64,000 nt of DNA from Janthinobacterium violaceinigrum. GTDB taxonomy: Bacteria > Pseudomonadota > Gammaproteobacteria > Burkholderiales > Burkholderiaceae_D. Shown in pieces: positions 55,436-64,000 of the stretch (position 1 is the stretch's first letter; the number at the start of each line of letters is the position of its first letter). The DNA lies in assembly GCF_009208555.1 (NCBI RefSeq), contig NZ_WFLI01000004.1, forward strand, positions 62,001 to 126,000. The letters run 5' to 3'. The notes under the pieces were generated by a model. The model was not told the origin of the DNA, ran no database searches, and saw nothing but the letters and a program-made list of their open reading frames with translations. Both the position numbers and the translations under genes were made by a program.

Positions 55436-55504
55436 CTACTCCACCGCCTTTGGGTTGGAATTGCTAAAGTAAAAATAAGCGGTAAAAAAGTGGCGAGCGA
55501 ACAT
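55436..55504 (-). CDS. aroG leader peptide rich in Phe and Tyr (22 aa)
   Basis: A 22-codon open frame on the minus strand beginning MFARHFFTAYFYFS and ending KAVE. It has five Phe and two Tyr, and six of the eight residues 6-13 are aromatic, as in regulatory leader peptides such as PheL. GGATGA lies six bases before the ATG, a modest Shine-Dalgarno sequence. A ribosome stalling at codons 6-13 would cover the first pairing segment (the ACC GCT codons 8-9) and let the antiterminator form. An overlapping frame starting 10 bases earlier (MTSHVRSPLFYRLF) also contains aromatics but fewer. Confidence 0.82.
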   Translation of the reverse strand: MFARHFFTAYFYFSNSNPKAVE

Positions 55505-55829
55505 GCGAAGTCATCCGTAAGTGATGAACGACTATAAACCTAAATTGCAAGGCTTGGCAAGCATATTTGTCGGCAAAGCCGCATGGCACCGCCGTTTCAC
55601 ACTGCACAACACGCAAAAAAGCATAAAAAGTTGCGCGCCGTGAATCTCGCTGCACCTTTGAACCCGGGCGCTACCGCTGTGCCCGTCGTGGCAACCACGC
55701 CACGCCAGCCATTCTATCGACGACAAGCGGCGCACTCCTTGATCCAGATCTAATCCCGGCGTCGCCGCGCGGACAAAACTCGAGGACGTATCGATGCCCT
55801 TTGACTGCCTCACCTTTCCGGAGAACCGC
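55505..55829. other. Divergent region between the aroG leader and receptor 4
   Basis: 325 bp with no further gene. It holds the aroG promoter on the minus strand and the receptor 4 upstream region. I did not recognise a clear promoter for receptor 4; its Shine-Dalgarno GGAGAA is at 55820-55825. Confidence 0.55.
55531..55560 (-). promoter_or_regulatory. Probable aroG leader promoter
   Basis: On the minus strand, -35 TTGCCA (plus 55555-55560), 18-bp spacer and -10 TATAGT (plus 55531-55536). It would start RNA near 55524, giving a ~20-nt lead before the leader peptide and ~160 nt to the attenuator. Confidence 0.6.
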
Positions 55830-58676
55830 ATGATTCCCACACCATCCTTACCGTCCGCAACCTTTTCACCACCCAGACTGGGTCTGGCACTGGCCAGTGC
55901 ACTGCTGAGTCTACCCGTCCTGGCGCAGGACGCCGCACCGATTGCGCGCGTGGAAATCACCGGCTCGAATATCCGCCGCGCGCAGGCAGAAACGGCATCG
56001 GCCGTGCAAACCCTGAGCGCGGCCGACATCGAAAAGTCGGGCAAGTCCAGCGTGGCCGAACTGCTGCAAACCCTGGCCGTCGACAACCAGGGTTCCGTCC
56101 CCACCACCTTCGGCAACGGCTTTGCGGCGGGCGCCTCCGGCGTGTCGCTGCGGGGCCTGGGCACGGCCTCGACCCTGGTGCTGCTGAACGGACGCCGCGT
56201 CGCGCCGTATGGCCTGGCGGACGATGGCCAGAAGGTGTTCGCCGACCTGAACATCATTCCCCTGGAAGCGGTGGAACGGGTGGAAATCCTCAAGGATGGC
56301 GCCTCGGCCATCTACGGTTCCGACGCCATCGCCGGCGTCGTCAACGTGATACTGCGGCGCGACTACCAGGGCACGGCCATCAAGGGCAATTACGGCAAGA
56401 CGAAAGACTGGGACGGGCGCGACGCGCGCGCCGCCATCACGCATGGCTTCGGCGACATCGATACCGACCGCTACAACGTGCTGCTGAACCTCGAGTACAG
56501 CGAAAAGGCCGCCATCTGGAACCGCGACCGGGCCGGGCGGGGCGCCGTCGGCCGCAGCGACTTGCGCGACCTGGGCTTCAGCGCGCAGGAAACCCTCAGC
56601 GGCGCGGGCGCCATCACCACCAACAACGCGGCCGGCAGCGCCGTCAACGGCAATGTGCGCAATCCCGACACGCTCGACTACTACAACCGCGGCAACCTGG
56701 CCGGCGCGGGTTTTACGCGCACCTTTCCCGGCGCCGCCTGCGGCAACTTCACCACGCATCCGCAGGGCGACCCGGGCGGCGGCTGCCTGACGGACGCGGC
56801 GCAGCAGTACGGCCAGATCCAGCCCAAGCAAAAGAACATCAATTTCTTCGGCCGCGCCGCCTGGCAACTGACGCCCGCCCTACAGACGTATGCCGAACTG
56901 AACCTGTATCACAGCGAATCGAATTCCGCCACCACGCCCTCGACCGTCAGCGGCTCGGTGGGTTTTCCGGGCGGCCCCGTCAGTAACGCGGGCGTGGCGT
57001 TGGGTGCCGCGCATCCGGACAATCCGTATTTCGGCACGGCGGCACGGCTGCGCTACCTGGCGGCCGACGTGGGTCCCCGCACGTCGGAAGTCGATTCCAC
57101 CTTCACCCGCTTTGTCGCCGGCATCAAGGGTAGCGTGGCGGGCTGGGATATCGACAGTGCGCTGCTGTATTCGCAGAACAAGGTCTCGAACGGCCTGGGC
57201 GGCTACCTGCAGCGCGACGTGGCGTTCGCCCTGCTCAACCCCACCGCTGCCAACGTGGCCGCTGCCAGCCTGAACCCCGCGTATGCGGCCTTGCCCGCCG
57301 GCAGCCTGTGGCGCATCGCGGAAAACGCGGGCCTCAATTCGGCCGCGCTGTATGCGGCCCTGTCGCCGCGCATCTCGAACGATGCCAAGACGCATATCGC
57401 GCAGATCGACTTCAAGGCCAGCCGCGAAGTGGCCAAGCTCGACGGCGGCGGCCTGGGCGTGGCCGTGGGCGCCGAATTCCGCCATGAAGCGACGGAACTC
57501 AAACCCACGACGGGTACGGAACGGGGCAATATCATCGGCCTCGGCTATTCCGCCTACAAGGGCAGCCGCAATGCCTCGGCCATCTATGCCGAGGTGCTGG
57601 CGCCCGTGCTGAGCACCGTCGAGCTGTCGGCGGCCCTGCGCGCCGACCATTTCACCGACGTGGGCAACTCCTACACGCCAAAGGTAGGTGTGAAATGGAC
57701 GCCGGTGCGCGAACTGGCCCTGCGCGGCACCTTCGCCAAAGGCTTCCGCGCGCCCAGCGCGGCGGAAAACGGCGTGGGCGGCCTGGCCGCATTCTCCACG
57801 GCCAGCGATCCCCTGCGCTGCGCGCTGGGTGTGAGCGCCGCGTGCGATCCGGCCTCCATCGCCGTCATCACCTCGCCCAATCCGAAGCTGTCGCCCGAGC
57901 GTTCGCGCAGCTATTCCGTGGGCGCCGTGTGGGACCCGCTGCCGCGTACCAGCATTTCCGTCGACCTGTGGCAAATCCGCCGCAAGAATGAAATCAACCA
58001 GGAGCAAACGGACACGGCCATTGCCGAAGGCCATGTGGCGCGCGACCCGTCAACGGCCACGGGCATCGCGGGCGATCCGGGCGCCATTACCGCCGTGCTG
58101 GCCAACTACGTGAATTCGGCGCAGACGACGGTGCGCGGCATCGATGTCGACGCCCGCCAGCGCTTCAACCTGGGCAACGACTATGGCAACCTGGTATTCG
58201 ACCTGAAGTGGACGCATTTGTACAAATGGCTGCGCACGGAACAGGATGGCACGCAGCGCGATTTTGCCGGCACGCATGGCAATTGCGATGTATCAAACTG
58301 CATGGGCACGCCGGCTGACCGCGTCAACCTGGGCGCTACCTGGGAACGCCAGAACTGGCGCGTCACGGCCAACGTCAACTACCGCGCCCACCTCGACAAT
58401 GTGCTGTTCAAGAACGACCCCGACGGCTGCGCCACGCACTTCGCCGACGGCACGGATGCGCCGCGCGGCTGCCGCATCGCCTCGTTCACCACGGTCGACC
58501 TGACGGCCCGCTGGCTGGCCACGCCCAAGCTGGAAGTCTTTGCAACGGTACAAAACCTGTTCGACAAGATCGCCCCGCTCGACCCGCTCACGTATGGCGC
58601 CACGGGCTACAACCCGCTCGATTACGCGGGCGCGGCAGGACGGTTTTTCAGTGCGGGGGTGAAGTACAAGTTCTGA
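55830..58676 (+). CDS. TonB-dependent outer-membrane receptor 4
   Basis: A 948-residue receptor. Signal peptide to LPVLAQ, TonB-box-like IARVEITGSNIRR, plug with AVQTLSAADIEKSGKSSVAELLQTLAVDNQGSVPTTFGNGFAAGASGVSLRGLG and VERVEILKDGASAIYGSDAIAGVVNVIL. The barrel contains GTHGNCDVSNCMGTPADRVN and KIAPLDPLTYGATGYNPLDYAGAAGRFFSAGVKYKF, nearly the same as in receptor 1 (GTHGNCDTSNCAGTPKDKIN, KIAPLDPLTYGGMSYNPMD). So 1 and 4 are the closest pair. ATG 55830 has GGAGAA upstream. The substrate is unknown. It is separated from the other three receptors by aroG. Confidence 0.93.
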   Translation: MIPTPSLPSATFSPPRLGLALASALLSLPVLAQDAAPIARVEITGSNIRRAQAETASAVQTLSAADIEKSGKSSVAELLQTLAVDNQGSVPTTFGNGFAAGASGVSLRGLGTASTLVLLNGRRVAPYGLADDGQKVFADLNIIPLEAVERVEILKDGASAIYGSDAIAGVVNVILRRDYQGTAIKGNYGKTKDWDGRDARAAITHGFGDIDTDRYNVLLNLEYSEKAAIWNRDRAGRGAVGRSDLRDLGFSAQETLSGAGAITTNNAAGSAVNGNVRNPDTLDYYNRGNLAGAGFTRTFPGAACGNFTTHPQGDPGGGCLTDAAQQYGQIQPKQKNINFFGRAAWQLTPALQTYAELNLYHSESNSATTPSTVSGSVGFPGGPVSNAGVALGAAHPDNPYFGTAARLRYLAADVGPRTSEVDSTFTRFVAGIKGSVAGWDIDSALLYSQNKVSNGLGGYLQRDVAFALLNPTAANVAAASLNPAYAALPAGSLWRIAENAGLNSAALYAALSPRISNDAKTHIAQIDFKASREVAKLDGGGLGVAVGAEFRHEATELKPTTGTERGNIIGLGYSAYKGSRNASAIYAEVLAPVLSTVELSAALRADHFTDVGNSYTPKVGVKWTPVRELALRGTFAKGFRAPSAAENGVGGLAAFSTASDPLRCALGVSAACDPASIAVITSPNPKLSPERSRSYSVGAVWDPLPRTSISVDLWQIRRKNEINQEQTDTAIAEGHVARDPSTATGIAGDPGAITAVLANYVNSAQTTVRGIDVDARQRFNLGNDYGNLVFDLKWTHLYKWLRTEQDGTQRDFAGTHGNCDVSNCMGTPADRVNLGATWERQNWRVTANVNYRAHLDNVLFKNDPDGCATHFADGTDAPRGCRIASFTTVDLTARWLATPKLEVFATVQNLFDKIAPLDPLTYGATGYNPLDYAGAAGRFFSAGVKYKF

Positions 58677-58710
58677 GCAATCCAGCAACCGGGTCGGCAC
58701 GGCCGGTGCT

Positions 58711-58732
58711 GTTGGCGTGCTGTTGGCGTGCT
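58711..58732. repeat. Tandem 11-bp repeat
   Basis: GTTGGCGTGCT occurs twice without interruption, just after the receptor 4 gene and before the REP-like hairpins. Confidence 0.8.
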
Positions 58733-58738
58733 GGTGGT

Positions 58739-58827
58739 GTCGGGTGACGCGCTTGGCGCTAACCCGACCTACGCGAGCGCCATGCCAGAAAAAAGTAGCT
58801 CGGATTCGCCCGGAGGGCGTAATCCGA
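58739..58827. repeat. Pair of REP-like inverted repeats
   Basis: Two imperfect palindromes lie 31 bp apart: GTCGGGT...ACCCGAC (58739-58768) and TCGGATT...AATCCGA (58800-58827), each with a GC-rich inner stem. The GTCGGxTTAGCGC / GCGTAATCCGAC style is like intergenic REP elements common in Proteobacteria. They sit between convergent genes, with no T-run after them. Confidence 0.65.
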
Positions 58828-58858
58828 CGATCGCGCTAGCCTCACAGTGTCCGAAAGA

Positions 58859-60319
58859 TCAGGCAGTCCCGCCGACCGTGATGCCATCGAGGCGCAGGGT
58901 CGGCTGGCCCACGCCCACGGGCACGCTCTGGCCTTCCTTGCCGCACACGCCCACGCCCGAATCGAGGCGCATATCGTTGCCGATCATGGAGACGCGGTTC
59001 AGCACGTCCGGGCCATTGCCGATCAGGGTGGCGCCCTTCACTGGATAGCTGAGCTTGCCGTCTTCGATCATGTACGCTTCGCTGGCCGAGAAGACAAACT
59101 TGCCGTTGGTAATATCGACCTGGCCGCCGCCGAAGTTGACGGCATACAAGCCATTTTTTACGGAGGCAAGGATTTCACCGGGGTCCCGGTCGCCGCCCAG
59201 CATATAGGTATTCGTCATGCGCGGCATGGGCAGGTGGGCGAACGATTCGCGGCGCGCATTGCCCGTCACGGGCATTTTCATCAGGCGCGCATTCATGGTG
59301 TCCTGGATATAGCCTTTCAGGATACCGTCCTCGATCAGGGCCGTGCATTGCGTGGGGTTGCCCTCGTCGTCGATATTGAGCGAACCGCGCCGGCCGGCCA
59401 GGGTGCCGTCGTCGACCACGGTGACGCCCTTGGCCGCCACGCGCTCGCCGATGCGTCCGGAAAACGCGGACGAGCCCTTGCGGTTGAAATCGCCCTCGAG
59501 GCCATGGCCGATGGCTTCGTGCAGCAGGATGCCGGGCCAGCCCGGTCCCAGCACGATGGTCATGGGACCGGCCGGCGCGGGACGCGCTTCCAGGTTGACC
59601 AGCGCCGAATTGACGGCGTCCGCCGCATATTGTTCCAGCACGGCATCGCTGAAATAGTCATAGCTGAAACGCCCGCCGCCGCCGGCCGAACCCGTTTCGC
59701 GGCGGCCATTCTGTTCCGCGATCACGGTGAGCGACACGCGCACCAGCGGACGGATGTCGGCCGCCAGCACGCCGTCGCTGCGCAACACCAGCACCACGTC
59801 GTATTCGCCAGTCAAGCCCGCCATCACTTGCACCACCCTGGGATCTTTCGCCCGCGCCATCTTTTCCACGCGCTCGAGCAGTTGTACCTTGGCCGTGGCA
59901 TCCAGCGAGGCAAGCGGATCGTTGGGCAGGTACAGAGAGCGCCCGCCCTGCGCCAGCATCTGGCCCGCGATCTTGACTTTGCCGGCCCCTGCGCGCGCAA
60001 TGGTGCGCGTAGCCGCGGCCGCTTCCAGCAGGGCCCGCTCGGAAATATCGTCGGAATACGCAAAGGCCGTCTTGTCGCCGGACACGGCGCGCACGCCCAC
60101 GCCCTGGTCGATGGAAAAGCTGCCCGTCTTGACGATGCCCTCTTCCAGGCTCCAGCCTTCGCTCTTGGTCGACTGGAAATACAGATCCGCGTAATCGACC
60201 TTGTGCGTAAACATCGTGCCCAGGGCTTTCAACAGCTTGTCCTCGTCCAGGCCGAACGGCGTGAGCAGGATATCGCGCGCCACGGCCAGGCTCGACAGAT
60301 TGGGTTCAAATGGGATCAT
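58859..60319 (-). CDS. tldD: Metalloprotease TldD
   Basis: Subunit of the TldD-TldE protease, which degrades unfolded peptides and acts in microcin maturation and CcdA degradation in E. coli. With ATG 60319 it has 486 residues. The zinc motif [11 protein letters not shown], the GLxxxSGKxxF-like [18 protein letters not shown] and the C-terminal [45 protein letters not shown] are diagnostic. The frame begins at a TTG at 60346, not preferred. It follows the nitrilase gene by 68 bp; the yhdP-nit-tldD order is common in betaproteobacteria. Confidence 0.96.
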   Translation of the reverse strand: MIPFEPNLSSLAVARDILLTPFGLDEDKLLKALGTMFTHKVDYADLYFQSTKSEGWSLEEGIVKTGSFSIDQGVGVRAVSGDKTAFAYSDDISERALLEAAAATRTIARAGAGKVKIAGQMLAQGGRSLYLPNDPLASLDATAKVQLLERVEKMARAKDPRVVQVMAGLTGEYDVVLVLRSDGVLAADIRPLVRVSLTVIAEQNGRRETGSAGGGGRFSYDYFSDAVLEQYAADAVNSALVNLEARPAPAGPMTIVLGPGWPGILLHEAIGHGLEGDFNRKGSSAFSGRIGERVAAKGVTVVDDGTLAGRRGSLNIDDEGNPTQCTALIEDGILKGYIQDTMNARLMKMPVTGNARRESFAHLPMPRMTNTYMLGGDRDPGEILASVKNGLYAVNFGGGQVDITNGKFVFSASEAYMIEDGKLSYPVKGATLIGNGPDVLNRVSMIGNDMRLDSGVGVCGKEGQSVPVGVGQPTLRLDGITVGGTA

Positions 60320-60387
60320 GGCTTTGTACTCGCTAATAATATTCAACGCATTCTCAGTACCTGACAGCAGCTGATGTCAGGGACGCC

Positions 60388-61188
60388 TCACATGGTGCGA
60401 TGCGCCAGGGCTGGCAGCGACTCGCGCACGCCGGCCAGGAACACCAGGTCGATCTCGCCGCTCACCACGCCCTCGCCTTCGGGCAGCACGGCTTTCACTT
60501 CGCCCCACGGGTCGATCAGCATGCTGTGGCCCCAGGTACGCCGGCCGTTCGGATGCAAGCCGCCCTGCGCCGAGGCCAGCACATAGCACTGGTTTTCGAT
60601 GGCGCGCGCGCGCAGCAGCACTTCCCAGTGGGCGCTGCCCGTCGTGTGGGTAAACGCGGCCGGCACGACGATCAGCGCGCAATCGCCCATGGCGCGGTAC
60701 AGTTCGGGAAAGCGCAAGTCGTAGCAGATGGACAGGCCGACCCGGCCGAACGGCGTCTCGATCGAGCGCACCTGCGCACCCGGCACGATGGTGCGCGATT
60801 CATTATAGGACTCGGTGCCGCGCGTAAAGCCGAACAGGTGGATCTTGTCGTAGCGGCCGGCCGGCTCGCCCTGCGGGTTGTACACCAGGGTGGTATTGAG
60901 GACCTTGCCCTCCTCGCCCGAGATCAGGGGCAAGGTGCCGCCGATCAGCCAGACGCCGTGCTGGCGCGCCATCTGCGCCATGCCATCCTGTATGGGGCCG
61001 CTGCCGGGCTGTTCCGCATGGGCCAGCTTGTCCGTTTCCCGCTCGCCCATGATGGCCCAGTATTCGGGCAGCACCACCAGCTGCGCACCGCCGGCGGCAG
61101 CCTGCGCCACCAGGCGCCGCGCCGTGGCCAGGTTGTCTGCCACGGACGGCGAGGAAATCATTTGTACTGCTGCGACTGTATGCATCAT
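60388..61188 (-). CDS. Carbon-nitrogen hydrolase (nitrilase/Nit family)
   Basis: A 266-residue hydrolase. The catalytic triad is visible: Glu42 (VVLPEYWAIMG), Lys115 (GRYDKIHLFGF) and Cys155 (GLSICYDLRFPELYR). The family and the Nit1/Nit2-like motifs suggest repair of deaminated glutathione or omega-amidase activity, with no certain substrate. The start is ATG ATG at 61188, one codon apart. It lies 43 bp after yhdP and 68 bp before tldD, so it is part of one operon. Confidence 0.93.
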   Translation of the reverse strand: MMHTVAAVQMISSPSVADNLATARRLVAQAAAGGAQLVVLPEYWAIMGERETDKLAHAEQPGSGPIQDGMAQMARQHGVWLIGGTLPLISGEEGKVLNTTLVYNPQGEPAGRYDKIHLFGFTRGTESYNESRTIVPGAQVRSIETPFGRVGLSICYDLRFPELYRAMGDCALIVVPAAFTHTTGSAHWEVLLRARAIENQCYVLASAQGGLHPNGRRTWGHSMLIDPWGEVKAVLPEGEGVVSGEIDLVFLAGVRESLPALAHRTM

Positions 61189-61231
61189 TTACCCCTACCT
61201 TCAAGCGCACGGCGAGCTGACTGTGCGGCAC

Positions 61232-64000
61232 TTATTTAGCGACAGCATCCTGCGCCGCCGCTGCAGCGGCAGGCACGGCGACAGGCTCCAATTTACCACC
61301 ATCAAGCTTGGTCACGACGGGCGACTTCCACGGGCCGGCGATCTGCATGTGGTAAGTGAGCGCCTTCATCACGGGGGCGCGCAGGAATAATTGCGCCAGG
61401 AAACTACCCAGGCCGATGACGGGATTGACGGCCAGCGCATACACGAGCGGCCCCGTGCCCAGGTTAAATTCCGGGATCACCACCACGTGCAGATTCGTCG
61501 TTTCATTGGCGATGTCGGCCGTGCCATCCATCAGCACGGTCGCCGCCACGCCGTGCATCTTGAGGTTGTCGGTGGTCACCACGCCGCGCTTGATGCTGGC
61601 GTTGGCCGTGATGCCGTCGAAGGCCAAGCCTTCGGAAAACACGTCGTGGAAATCGAGTTTCAGCAAGCGGGGCAAGGCTTGCAGACTGAGCACGCCCAAC
61701 AGCTTGGCCGCGCCCGGGTCCTGCTTGAGGAACTGGCCCGACTCCACATTCATCTCGATCTGCCCCGACAACGTGGGAATGTCGAGCGAATACGGCAAGC
61801 CATTCCAGGCGATATCGCCGCTCAGGCGTCCCTTGCCGCGGCGCACCGTATCGGCAAAGCCGAAGCGGTCCAGCAGCTTGCCTGCATCGACGATGTCGAG
61901 GCCGAAACGCAGGCTGGTCGTGCTTTGCCCATCCTTGATCACCCATTTGCCATTGCCGCTCAGCGCGCCATCGGGATTCGACAGTTGCAGCTTGCCCACG
62001 CGCCACTCGCGCCCGCCCGCCGCCATGGTGTTATAGGCCTGCAATTCCAGCCGGCCGATCTTCTTGTTGAACAGTTCAAATTGCTCGGCCACGATATCGA
62101 GCGAGGGGATGGATTGTGCGCCACTCTTGCCTTCTAGCAAATTCTTCACATCGTTGGCGGCCGATTCCGGAATGATCAGCGACGACAGGCGCGCCGTCAT
62201 CTTGCCCAGGCCGGATGGCGTTTCCAGCCACGTCACATAGCCCGACACTTGTTTTGCGTCGATATTGGCTTGCCACACATCCTTTTGATGCGTGGCGCCC
62301 ACGACCACGTTTTCCAGCTTGCGCTCGCCCAGCATCAGTTCGCTGGCACGGGCCGCCATCATGTCCGGCACCACGTATTGCGCGATATCGGGCGCGTCGT
62401 CGGCACTGCCGCCCGCGTCGGCCGGCGCCGCGGCGCTGCCGGCGATTTCGCTGCCGGCGGCAATCCAGCTGTCCACGTCCAGGGTTTTCATGTTCACGTT
62501 GAGCATCATGCCGCTGTCCGGTTCCGGCGCCGGCACGTTCACGCCGATGCCGCCGCGCACCAGGCGCCAGGCGTCCTTGCCCTGCTTCTGGCGCTGGTAG
62601 CGCGCAGCGATGCCGGACCCCAGCGCGATGCGGATATCGTCCGTGCGCAGGCCGGCCCCGTTCGCCGCATTGCCCGTCAAGGTAAATTTCACGGGCAGGC
62701 TGTCGCCGGCCGGTTTTTTCAGGGGCGCGGGGAAATCCAGGCCCAGGCCCGTCAGCGGCGATTCCACATTGACGATCACCTGGTGGTCGCGCGCCGTGAT
62801 CAGACCGTTGTAGCGCGCGCCGCCGCTCAAATGTTTTGCCAGGCGCTGCAGCACGGGCGCCGGATAGGTCTTGCGCAAGCCATCGATGGTCATGTTGCCG
62901 GCGATTTTGACCTGGATGGAACTGTCCGGCTGCGTGCCGCCCGAGATGGCCAGCGGCCCGCCAAGCAGGTTGCCGTTCAAGCCATTCAGGTTGACGCCTT
63001 TTTCGTTGAATTCGATCTTGCCCTGCGTGCCCAGCACGGGCGGCATGTCGTGGAACAGCACCACGTCATTGCCCGCCAGCTGCAAACTGCCCTGCACGGT
63101 CGATTCCAGCATGCGCTCGATCGGCAAGTGCAATTTGAGGGCCAGCTTGGCGTTGCCCGTCGCCGTCGTTTCATCCGTGAAATGCTCGATCCAGCCCAGC
63201 ACGGGACTGGCCGTCACGTACTTGAGGAATTCCTGCATGGGGCCGGCCGCGTTGCCGTCGATGTCGAGCAAGGTGTCGAACACGGTCAGGTCGGGGATCA
63301 CGGCTTTGACGTTCGTCAATGCCACGCCGCCCGTGGTGGCCGTGTCGCCGCGAATTTCCATGCGCGCGCGCTCGAAAATGAAACTGCCCTTGATCTTTTC
63401 CGCCTGCGGCCACAGCGGTGCCTTGCCCGCCAGCGGGCCGCTTTCCGCAAATTCGCCGGGTGCATAATTCAAGGTGCCATTCTCGATCTTGCCCGCCACG
63501 CGGAAATCGCCGCGGTTGCGCTGGGCCGGGGTGTCGGCCTTGAACGGGAAATGTTCGAGCTCGCCGCGCAGGCGCAGGCTGACGTCGTGCGCCATGCCGC
63601 CTTCCAGCGCGCCCGTCAGCCAGTGGCGCAGATGCTCGGGCGTTTGCAGGGGCAGATAGCGGCCGATGGTATTGATCTGGAAATTGTCTATCGTGCCCGT
63701 CAAGTCGACCTGGCCCAGGTTCTTGCCATCGAGCGGCAGGCGGTGCGTGCCTTGCAAGGCGACGCGCAAACCCTGCTGATCGAAGTCGAGCTTGTCCAGT
63801 TCGACTTGCAGCATGTTTTCCGCTTCGAAGGTCCAGCGCGCCTGCATGGCGAATTGTTCGAACGGCAAGGCCGGCTCGCTCAGATACGAGGGGAACTGCA
63901 GCACCAGGTCTTGCGCGTCGATATTGATGCTGCCGCCCTTGTCATTGGCGTCGATGCTGCCCGTCAGGTGGTCGAAGCCGGGAATGGCCGGTGCGGCCGC
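61232..64000 (-). CDS. yhdP: YhdP family AsmA-like transport protein (DUF3971/TIGR02099), C-terminal part, cut by the window edge
   Basis: The last ~920 residues of a very large envelope protein (E. coli YhdP has 1266). The frame is open to the right edge, so the start lies outside. Visible: AIPGFDHLTGSIDANDKGGSI, ALEGGMAHDVSLRLRGELEHFPF, GEFAESGPLAGKAPLWPQAEKIKGSFIFERARMEI and the C-terminal AsmA-like VFSEGLAFDGITANASIKRGVVTTDNLKMHG, VVIPEFNLGTGPLVYALAVNPVIGLGSFLAQLFL. Long beta-strand repeats form the predicted groove. YhdP, with TamB and YdbH, moves phospholipids to the outer membrane. It is followed by nitrilase and tldD. Confidence 0.93.
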   Translation of the reverse strand, partial: AAAPAIPGFDHLTGSIDANDKGGSINIDAQDLVLQFPSYLSEPALPFEQFAMQARWTFEAENMLQVELDKLDFDQQGLRVALQGTHRLPLDGKNLGQVDLTGTIDNFQINTIGRYLPLQTPEHLRHWLTGALEGGMAHDVSLRLRGELEHFPFKADTPAQRNRGDFRVAGKIENGTLNYAPGEFAESGPLAGKAPLWPQAEKIKGSFIFERARMEIRGDTATTGGVALTNVKAVIPDLTVFDTLLDIDGNAAGPMQEFLKYVTASPVLGWIEHFTDETTATGNAKLALKLHLPIERMLESTVQGSLQLAGNDVVLFHDMPPVLGTQGKIEFNEKGVNLNGLNGNLLGGPLAISGGTQPDSSIQVKIAGNMTIDGLRKTYPAPVLQRLAKHLSGGARYNGLITARDHQVIVNVESPLTGLGLDFPAPLKKPAGDSLPVKFTLTGNAANGAGLRTDDIRIALGSGIAARYQRQKQGKDAWRLVRGGIGVNVPAPEPDSGMMLNVNMKTLDVDSWIAAGSEIAGSAAAPADAGGSADDAPDIAQYVVPDMMAARASELMLGERKLENVVVGATHQKDVWQANIDAKQVSGYVTWLETPSGLGKMTARLSSLIIPESAANDVKNLLEGKSGAQSIPSLDIVAEQFELFNKKIGRLELQAYNTMAAGGREWRVGKLQLSNPDGALSGNGKWVIKDGQSTTSLRFGLDIVDAGKLLDRFGFADTVRRGKGRLSGDIAWNGLPYSLDIPTLSGQIEMNVESGQFLKQDPGAAKLLGVLSLQALPRLLKLDFHDVFSEGLAFDGITANASIKRGVVTTDNLKMHGVAATVLMDGTADIANETTNLHVVVIPEFNLGTGPLVYALAVNPVIGLGSFLAQLFLRAPVMKALTYHMQIAGPWKSPVVTKLDGGKLEPVAVPAAAAAAQDAVAK

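Noticed and set aside
55464..55655. A 63-residue minus-strand frame upstream of aroG
   Set aside because: It begins upstream of the mapped -10/-35 elements, so its start would not be transcribed from that promoter. Its last codons overlap the better leader peptide in another frame.
63993..64000. NotI-like GCGGCCGC at the right edge
   Set aside because: It is simply two Ala codons within the yhdP frame in GC-rich DNA, not evidence of a vector junction.
1..64000. CRISPR arrays, tRNA/rRNA genes, prophage, insertion sequences and known defence or toxin systems
   Set aside because: I looked for repeat-spacer patterns, cloverleaf-like sequences, transposases, integrases and defence-type domains on both strands and saw none.

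Overview
The window reads as a chromosomal segment of a GC-rich betaproteobacterium, most likely Oxalobacteraceae (Janthinobacterium / Massilia / Duganella type). The basis is the gene order hemF-nadD-rsfS-rlmH-maf-rng with purD and yebC next to it, the yhdP-nitrilase-tldD block, full-length MsbA and O-antigen functions, Ala/Lys-rich extensions on housekeeping proteins, and many large TonB-dependent receptors. The taxon is inferred from the proteins as I recognise them, not from a search. I found no rRNA, tRNA, CRISPR array, insertion sequence or prophage.

Layout. 1-4.3 kb: end of a surface-polysaccharide locus (DegT-type sugar aminotransferase, membrane nucleotide-sugar dehydratase, Wzz-like chain-length protein). 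4.3-11.1 kb: trhO, dnaE, a small conserved protein, a VirK/YbjX protein and a UspA-like protein. 11.2-16.6 kb: mipA facing an OmpR-type two-component system, then a MASE1-like sensor kinase with a FixJ-type regulator. 16.6-20.7 kb: LPS operon (O-antigen ligase, MsbA, GT9). 20.9-23.4 kb: malic enzyme and a divergent LacI regulator around two matching operator palindromes. 23.5-33.5 kb: an unknown gene, then a long minus-strand housekeeping series from yebC and purD through hemF, nadD, rsfS, rlmH, maf and rng to an AraC regulator and a LysE exporter. 33.6-37.7 kb: a phoD gene running tail-to-tail into the 5' part of an rluB-like gene (both truncated), scpB and glk. 38-58.7 kb: a DedA-rhodanese fusion, a YejABEF-like peptide ABC transporter and four paralogous TonB-dependent receptors, with aroG between the third and fourth. 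58.8-64 kb: tldD, nitrilase and yhdP (running off the right edge).

The most interesting regulatory feature is upstream of aroG (DAHP synthase). A 22-codon leader peptide packed with Phe and Tyr codons is followed by alternative hairpins and an intrinsic terminator, a textbook-shaped ribosome-mediated attenuator that a standard gene list would miss. The second is the malic enzyme/LacI intergenic region: a TGCAAGCGTTTGCA palindrome sits in the 17-bp spacer of a near-consensus promoter, and a second copy lies 78 bp away before the lacI-type gene. The third is the phoD/rluB junction near 35.2 kb, either a real deletion that removed both 3' ends or an assembly error.

The peptide transporter and receptor array may form an outer-to-inner membrane uptake route, but the substrate cannot be read from sequence. 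Several start codons were moved inward from the longest frame where a Shine-Dalgarno sequence, a signal peptide or family alignment favoured it.
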